Part shown: positions 1-5,400 of the stretch, piece by piece
Position numbering within the stretch: position 1 is the stretch's first letter
Layout: each line of letters opens with the position of its first letter
NCBI GenBank assembly: GCA_002376325.1
Contig: DFMR01000171.1
Location: 1-8,769 of the forward strand
Length of the DNA stretch: 8,769 bases
Direction of reading: 5' to 3'
DNA from: Proteobacteria bacterium UBA3588
Lineage (GTDB): Bacteria > Pseudomonadota > Gammaproteobacteria > Thiohalomonadales > Thiohalomonadaceae
Position numbers and translations under genes: made by a program
Notes under the pieces: generated by a model
What the model was told of the DNA's origin: nothing
Databases searched by the model: none
The model's input: the letters and a program-made list of their open reading frames with translations, nothing else

Positions 1-1
1 G

Positions 2-790
2 AAGAATCCGGAGGATAACCATGAGTTTAAGGAGTTTTGTACGGTGGGCGGCGGGGCAACAGCCGCAGCAGGCGCCGGGGCGGAGGCGGAATTCCGTATT
101 CAGTTTGAGAACGGAAAATTCTACATCCGTGCCAAGGCCGGCGTGGTGTGCGGCGTAGGAGCAACCGGCACGTTGGAATACGAAGTCAATGCAGACCTCA
201 TTTGGGAGTTTGTGCAGTTTGTCTACCACAAGGTGAAGGATCTAAAGCAGGATTATGCGTTGTTGATCGAGGATGATGCATACCGATATTTCTGTGTGGG
301 TCTCGCTTGGTATGCGCGCCACGAGAATAGCGATCTAAATGTCGCTTATGAAAATATACAAGAACGTGTCGACTGGTGGTATTCGAATGAATATAACCAG
401 CGAGATATCCCATCGCTGATAACTCAACTCAATACCGAGAATCAGATTGCAAAGTTCGCGCCGTCACCAGTTCGTGGGCGTTTGATCGAAATATTGCGTT
501 TGGCCGCTGAAGAAGCGCATAAGACAGGAAATGAAGAACTGCTTATCCAATGTGAATCTGCTTTGCTGACACTACTCAATCATTTACAGAGTCGTGGCGC
601 AGATTACGGGGTCATGCTTCGCTCGATGACGCTTGACGGCAGCGTAATAGCAGAAGCTGAAGGCGAACAGAAATTGGCGGCGTTGGGTGATTCATGCCCG
701 CGCGTTGTGGCATGGCTGTCAAATAAGGATAGTTCACTGCCTCAATACGCGGCAATTAACACGCCCGTTAGGAGCTACGACATAGCATGA
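2..790 (+). CDS. C-terminal part of an unrecognised larger protein, truncated by window edge
   Basis: The frame is open from base 2 to the TGA at 788-790 with no stop, so the true start probably lies left of the window. The GTG at 44 is an in-frame codon with no good ribosome site and is a poor start. The visible ~262 residues begin acidic (KNPEDNHEFKEF). They continue with a Gly/Ala-rich stretch and the segment GKFYIRAKAGVVCGVGATG, then an aromatic helix-like segment (LIWEFVQFVYHKV). The rest is a soluble, probably helical domain with no catalytic motif I can name. The GKFYIRAKAG region recalls the C-terminal parts of large proteins found beside type VI secretion genes, but this is a memory-level resemblance and I assign no function. 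The stop overlaps the next gene's start (ATGA), implying co-translation. A/T-rich codon use contrasts with the uvrA block. Confidence is high that it is a gene, low on its role. Confidence 0.75.
   Translation, partial: KNPEDNHEFKEFCTVGGGATAAAGAGAEAEFRIQFENGKFYIRAKAGVVCGVGATGTLEYEVNADLIWEFVQFVYHKVKDLKQDYALLIEDDAYRYFCVGLAWYARHENSDLNVAYENIQERVDWWYSNEYNQRDIPSLITQLNTENQIAKFAPSPVRGRLIEILRLAAEEAHKTGNEELLIQCESALLTLLNHLQSRGADYGVMLRSMTLDGSVIAEAEGEQKLAALGDSCPRVVAWLSNKDSSLPQYAAINTPVRSYDIA
769..774 (+). promoter_or_regulatory. Ribosome binding site for the SUMF1-like gene
   Basis: TAGGAG lies 12 nt before the ATG at 787, inside the end of the upstream gene. Spacing is somewhat long, which fits partial dependence on translational coupling through the ATGA overlap. 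Confidence 0.5.
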
Positions 791-1689
791 AAAACCTCTT
801 GTTAAGCACCCTCTGTCTCGCGACTGTGCTGGCTTCAGCGCCGGTATTGGCAGCTGGCAAAGAACAAAATGCGGCCATACAAACCCTTATCAAGCAGACC
901 ATCGGTGAACTGGTATTCGTCAAGGGAGGCGCTTTTATGATGGGCGATGTTGGAAGCTACATCACGAAAGAAAGTTATAAAGACGGTGATTACAAACTCA
1001 CATCGCCGACAGCCAAGGATGCTATGCATATCCCTTGGACGCGATATAAAGATAATAAACCCCCTGTAAAAGTAACACTCACGAATTATTCAATAGACAA
1101 GTATGAATTAACGTTTGGCGAGTACGATGTATACACAAAGGCGACCGGGCGACCATTAATTGTAAAATGGCATTTGGGACAGGAAGTGCGTGGCCCACGT
1201 CATCCGGCGGCCGTGGACTGGTATGGTGCGAAAGCATACTGCCAGTGGTTGGGGAGGGTTACCGGCCTGCCATTTGATTTGCCTACTGAGGCACAGTGGG
1301 AATATGCAGCACGCAGCAGAGGAAAACCAATAGGATTTGCTACTGATACCGGCTTTATTGATAGAGGCAGAAATTACGGTAATTTCGCGCCATCCCCATA
1401 TCAAGTTGGGATGTTTCCTCCCAACCCTCTTGGTGTGTACGACATGAGTGGGAATGTAGCAGAGTGGGTTAACGATTGGTATAAGCCTGGTTATGCAGAC
1501 TTAGCCAACAGAATTGACCCAACGGGTCCTGCGACCGGAACAAAAAAAGTTACCCGCGGTGGGTCGTATGTAAATAGTCCTTCCGGTAACGATGTATACA
1601 CTCGTTATCCAAAAATTCCAGATACAACAGATGTTGGGGTCGGCCAAGGTTTTCGCTGCGTCCTAAATATTGATCATCAATACAATTGA
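787..1689 (+). CDS. Secreted SUMF1/FGE-sulfatase-fold protein lacking the catalytic cysteines
   Basis: 300 residues. Residues 1-23 are a Sec signal peptide (MKNLLLSTLCLATVLASAPVLAA: charged start, hydrophobic core, Ala-rich cleavage site), so the product should be exported. Residues 41-293 carry the FGE-sulfatase (SUMF1) pattern in order: FVKGGAFMMGD (44-54), YSIDKYELTFGEY (101-113), AYCQWLG (150-156), LPTEAQWEYAARSRG (165-179), GVYDMSGNVAEWVNDWY (216-232), VTRGGSY (255-261) and GFRC (288-291). In true formylglycine-generating enzymes a Cys pair follows GGSY (human C336/C341). Here those positions are Asn263 and Asn268, so copper-dependent sulfatase activation is unlikely. Cys152 and Cys291 match the structural disulfide C218-C365 of human FGE. 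The family also includes non-enzymatic members such as TagR, a periplasmic regulator of type VI secretion. Its start overlaps the upstream stop by 4 nt, indicating a shared job. A binding, immunity or accessory role is inferred, not shown. Confidence 0.9.
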   Translation: MKNLLLSTLCLATVLASAPVLAAGKEQNAAIQTLIKQTIGELVFVKGGAFMMGDVGSYITKESYKDGDYKLTSPTAKDAMHIPWTRYKDNKPPVKVTLTNYSIDKYELTFGEYDVYTKATGRPLIVKWHLGQEVRGPRHPAAVDWYGAKAYCQWLGRVTGLPFDLPTEAQWEYAARSRGKPIGFATDTGFIDRGRNYGNFAPSPYQVGMFPPNPLGVYDMSGNVAEWVNDWYKPGYADLANRIDPTGPATGTKKVTRGGSYVNSPSGNDVYTRYPKIPDTTDVGVGQGFRCVLNIDHQYN

Positions 1690-1732
1690 TCCTGCCCCCA
1701 TTGATACATTGATACTTCTAGCGGTATCGGAC

Positions 1733-1753
1733 AATTGCCCAACAGGCAATTTT
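1733..1753 (+). terminator. Possible rho-independent terminator after the SUMF1-like gene
   Basis: AATTGCC (1733-1739) pairs with GGCAATT (1745-1751) around a 5-nt loop and runs into TTTT (1750-1753). It sits 44 nt past the stop at 1689. The stem is short and only moderately G/C-rich, so it may be weak. Confidence 0.4.
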
Positions 1754-1794
1754 CACCATACCAGGTGCAGCGCCTGCATCTACTTCAAGAATGA

Positions 1795-1810
1795 CCGCAG
1801 GGCCCTGCGG
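1795..1810 (-). terminator. Palindrome just downstream of higA, possible weak terminator
   Basis: A perfect 16-bp palindrome (CCGCAGGG/CCCTGCGG) begins 2 nt beyond the higA stop codon. It can form a G/C-rich hairpin but has no T-tract on the minus strand. It may act as a pause, a 3'-end stabiliser or a partial terminator for the uvrA-higB-higA direction. Confidence 0.35.
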
Positions 1811-1812
1811 GT

Positions 1813-2112
1813 CTACGCCGCCCGCGGATTGATCTCTTTATCAATCGTATCCGCCTTCGCAATCTGCGCCACGCGCAGATCGTATTCGCTCTGCAATGCC
1901 ATCCAGAACTGCGGCGTGGTATCGAAATAGCGCGCCAGCCGCATTGCCGTATCGGCAGTGATGCCGCGGCGCTCGCGCACGATGTCGTTGATGCGCGGCG
2001 TCGGTACATGCAACGCCTTGGCCAGGGCGTTGACGCTCATGCCCAGGGGAATCAGATAGTCCTCGCGCAAACATTCGCCGGGATGAACCGGACGCATACC
2101 GTTCTTGAACAT
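1813..2112 (-). CDS. higA: HigA-type antitoxin, HTH transcription regulator
   Basis: 99 residues from the ATG at 2112, chosen because AGGAG stands 7 nt upstream and because the family usually begins just before RPVHPGE. A longer frame reaching 2190 runs over the end of higB and is not the start. Residues 1-24 hold the family opening (GMRPVHPGECLREDYLIPLGM). Residues 25-46 form the XRE-type helix-turn-helix (MSVNALAKALHVPTPRINDIV), and residues 59-79 carry LARYFDTTPQFWMALQSEYDL, typical of the HigA branch. The product should bind and neutralise HigB and repress the higBA promoter through the palindrome at 2419-2436. The order toxin first, antitoxin second is characteristic of higBA. The gap from the higB stop is 11 nt. 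No defect is visible, so the antitoxin looks functional. Confidence 0.93.
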   Translation of the reverse strand: MFKNGMRPVHPGECLREDYLIPLGMSVNALAKALHVPTPRINDIVRERRGITADTAMRLARYFDTTPQFWMALQSEYDLRVAQIAKADTIDKEINPRAA

Positions 2113-2119
2113 CGTCGGT

Positions 2120-2124
2120 CTCCT
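2120..2124 (-). promoter_or_regulatory. Strong ribosome binding site of higA overlapping the higB stop
   Basis: AGGAG on the minus strand shares its first A with the TGA stop of higB (2126-2124) and lies 7 nt before the higA ATG. It fixes the higA start and favours efficient antitoxin synthesis by ribosomes finishing higB. Confidence 0.75.
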
Positions 2125-2402
2125 CAGTGGTAGTCCACGATCTCCACATCCTCCGGACCTTCGTCTGTCCAGCGAAAACAGAGTCGCCATTGATCGTTGA
2201 TGCGGATGCTGTGTTGCCCGACCCGGTCGTTTCGCAGTGATTCCAGTCGGTTGCCGGGGGGTGAGCGCAGATCTCTCAGCTCCCGCGCGGCCTGCAGGTA
2301 ATTCAGCTTACGGGCGGCGACACTGACGATGTCAGGCCAGCGCCTCGACTTGCCTGTCTCGAACAGCGCCTGGGTGTCCGCGCAACGAAAGCTCCGTATC
2401 AT
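2124..2402 (-). CDS. higB: HigB-type toxin, RelE/ParE-superfamily mRNA interferase
   Basis: 92 residues, the usual length of the family. The sequence follows HigB throughout: an opening MIRSFRCADTQALFETG, then RKLNYLQAARELRDLRSPPGN (31-51), the conserved core GQHSIRINDQWRLCFRW (62-78) and the ending EDVEIVDYH (84-92). Family members cut mRNA on the ribosome and slow growth until bound by HigA. The arginines and histidines of the RelE-like core (Arg67, Arg73, Arg77, His92) are present, so the toxin looks intact. The ATG at 2402 has no clear Shine-Dalgarno sequence (CTTTTCTCTGC precedes it). Together with the promoter candidate immediately upstream this suggests a short-leader transcript and weak toxin translation compared with higA. 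uvrA ends 43 nt upstream on the same strand, so read-through from uvrA is possible. Confidence 0.94.
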   Translation of the reverse strand: MIRSFRCADTQALFETGKSRRWPDIVSVAARKLNYLQAARELRDLRSPPGNRLESLRNDRVGQHSIRINDQWRLCFRWTDEGPEDVEIVDYH

Positions 2403-2412
2403 GCAGAGAAAA

Positions 2413-2439
2413 GATATAACGCTTAACGTTAAACGTCAA
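2413..2439 (-). promoter_or_regulatory. higBA promoter with palindromic operator
   Basis: On the minus strand TTGACG (2439-2434) is a good -35 box. TATATC (2418-2413), 15 nt further on, is a passable -10 box. Between and over them is ACGCTTAACGTTAAACGT (2419-2436), an 18-bp palindrome with one mismatched pair, containing the perfect core TTAACGTTAA (2423-2432). HigA proteins autorepress by binding palindromes in their own promoter, so this is the likely operator. It fills the short gap between the uvrA stop and the higB start. Confidence 0.65.
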
Positions 2440-2445
2440 GGACGG

Positions 2446-5400
2446 CTATTTCAAGAAGCCTCGCAGGGCCTTGCCGGTCTGCGACTTGCGCCAGGCCTTC
2501 ACCAGCTCGCCCGAACTGCCGGCCACCACCACCTCCCCTCCGGCGTCGCCCCCCTCGGGGCCCATGTCGATGCACCAATCAGCTTCGGCGATCACATCCA
2601 GGTTGTGTTCGATCACTACCACCGAATGTCTGGCATCCACCAACCTGTGCAGCACACGGATCAACTTCTCCACATCCGCCATATGCAAGCCAACCGTCGG
2701 CTCATCCAGCACATACAGCGTCGGCGTAAAGATCCGCGCGCCCGGCCGCGCCTTGGCCAGCTCCGTCACCAACTTGATGCGCTGCGCCTCGCCACCCGAG
2801 AGCGTCGGGCTCTGCTGTCCCAGCGTCAGATACCCCAGCCCCACGTCCTGCAAGAGTTGCAAGGCATGATGCACCTGCACATGGTGCTCGAAGAACTCTA
2901 TCGCCTCATCCACGCTCATCGCCAGCACATCACCGATGGTCTTGCCGCGATAACGCACCGCCAGGGTCTCCGGATTGAAACGCTCCCCAGCGCAGGACTC
3001 GCAGACCGTTTTCACATCCGGCAGGAACGACATCTCCACCCGCGTCATCCCCTGCCCCTGACAGGTCTCGCAACGGCCGCCGCTGGTGTTGAAGGAGAAG
3101 CGGCCGGCGGTCCAGCCGTGGATACGCGCGTCCTCGGTCTGGGCGTAGAGCTTGCGGATCGCATCCCAAATGCCGATATAGGTGGCCGGACAGGAACGCG
3201 GGGTCTTGCCGATCGGGGTCTGGTCCACTTCAAGCACGCGCTCGATCCCCTGCCAGCCTTCCAGGCCCTCGCAGCCGTGATAGGTGTCGGCGGCGATGCG
3301 GCCACGCTTGCCGCTGCGCGACAACAGACCGCGCAGACTCTTCACCATCACCTCGCGCACCAGCGTCGACTTGCCCGAACCGGAGACGCCGGTGACGCAG
3401 ACCAGGCGTTGCAGCGGGATGGCGACGTTCAGGTGTTTGAGGTTGTTCAGCTCGGCGCCGGTGATTTGCAGGCTTGGGGTTAACTCGACCGCCGCGGCCT
3501 TTTTGGCGTTTTTTCGCGGCGGAGCCGCTCCTACGTGGACCGGGCGCGGCTTGAACAGGGGATGCTTCAATGGGTTCGCCAGGAAGCGGCCGGTGAGCGA
3601 TTGCTTGTTCTTCATCAGCGCGGCGACGGTGCCCTCATGCACCACCGTGCCGCCGCGCACCCCGGCGCCGGGGCCGATGTCGATCACGTGCTCGGCGCTG
3701 CGGATGGTCTCCTCGTCGTGCTCCACCACCACGATGGTGTTGCCCTTGCCCTCCAGCTTTTTCAGGGTGTTGAGCAACAGGGCGTTGTCGCGCGGGTGCA
3801 GGCCGATGGTCGGCTCGTCGAGGATATAACAGACGCCGCGCAGGTTGGAGCCGAGCTGGGCCGCGAGGCGGATGCGCTGGGCCTCGCCGCCGGAGAGGGT
3901 CGGCGCGGCGCGGTCGAGACTGAGATAGCCGAGACCGACCTCCTTGAGGAACGACAGCCGGCCCTGGATCTCCGTCACCACGTCGCGACCGATGGCCAGC
4001 TCGCGGCGGTCGAGCTCCAGTTCGTCGAACACCTCCAGCCCCTCCTCCACGGTGCAGGCCGCGTAGTCGGCGATGTTCCACTCGTGGAAATAGACGCCGA
4101 GCGCCTCTTCATTCAGGCGCGCGCCTTCGCAGGTGGGACAGACCTCCGGTTCGCCTTCGTCCTGTTCCAGCCACACGCCCTCCTCGCCGCTCTGCTCGGC
4201 GTCGAAGCCGGGCAGCACGGTGCCGGTGCCGTAACAGCTCGGGCACCAGCCGTGTTTGGAGTTGTAGGAGAACAGGCGCGGGTCCGGCTCCTCGAAGCCG
4301 CGGCCGCAGCTGGGGCAGGTGCGGTGGATGGAGAAGTGCTGCTCGGCGCCCCAGTCGCCGCCCTTTTTCACTAGGGCGACGCGCACCGTGCCCTTGCCGT
4401 GGTCGAGTGCCTCGTCGAGCAGGCGGCGCAGTTCGGCCTCGTTATCGGCCTTGACCACCAGCTCGCCCACCGGCAGGTCGATGCTGTGTTCGCGGTAGCG
4501 GTCGAGCACCGGCCAGTTGGCGGTGGAGAGCGGCTCGCCGTCGACCCGCAGCAGGCCGTAGCCCTTGCGGCTGGCCCACTGGGCGAGCTCCTTGTAGATC
4601 CCCTTGCGGTTGACCACCAGCGGGGCGAGCAGCTCGACCCGTTTGCCCCGGTAGTCGGCCAGCAGGTGGGCGAGGATCGCCTCGCGCGACTGCGGCTCGA
4701 TGGGCACGTCGCACTCGGGGCAGTACTGCACGCCGAGTTTGACGAACAGCAGGCGCAGGAAGTGGTGGATCTCGGTGAGGGTGCCGACGGTGCTCTTGTG
4801 GCCGCCGCGGCTGGTGCGCTGTTCGATGGCCACGGTGGGCGGGATGCCGAACACGGCGTCGACGTCGGGCCGGGCCGCCGGCTGCACGAACTGGCGGGCG
4901 TAGGCGTTGAGCGATTCGAGGTAGCGGCGCTGGCCCTCGTTGAACAGGATGTCGAAGGCGATGGTGGATTTGCCCGAGCCGGAGACGCCGGCGATCACGG
5001 TGAATTTCTCGCGCGGAATTTCCAGCGAGACGTTCTTCAGGTTGTGTTCGCGGGCGTGGAGGATCTCGATGGCTTTGGTGTCCGCCTTGCGGCGGACGGC
5101 CTGTCGGGTCTTGACCCGACCTACATTGGACAGTGACTCCGCGTAGTCGCGCAGGGCCTTGCCGGTGTGGCTCTGTTTGTCTTTGCATAGTTCGGTTGGG
5201 GTGCCTTCGGCGATCAGTTCGCCGCCGGCATCGCCACCTTCGGGACCAAGGTCGATGAGCCAATCGGCGGCGGCGATCACATCGAGGTTGTGCTCGATGA
5301 CCAGCAGCGAGTGGCCTGCGCGCAGCAGGCGGCGCAGGGCGTCGAGCAGCACGGCGATGTCGGCGAAGTGCAGGCCGGTGGTCGGCTCGTCCAGCAGGAA

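Noticed and set aside
10..23. Good-looking GGAGG plus ATG near the left edge (ATG at 21)
   Set aside because: The frame from this ATG closes after about 45 codons with an unlike-protein composition. The neighbouring frame is open to the edge and carries protein-like sequence through this stretch.
1670..1930. 86-codon plus-strand frame after the SUMF1-like gene
   Set aside because: It runs through the candidate terminator and into the antisense of higA, and has no motif or ribosome site.
2113..2190. Longer higA frame starting at 2190
   Set aside because: The extra residues are out-of-frame higB sequence. The ATG at 2112 has an excellent ribosome site and matches the family N-terminus.
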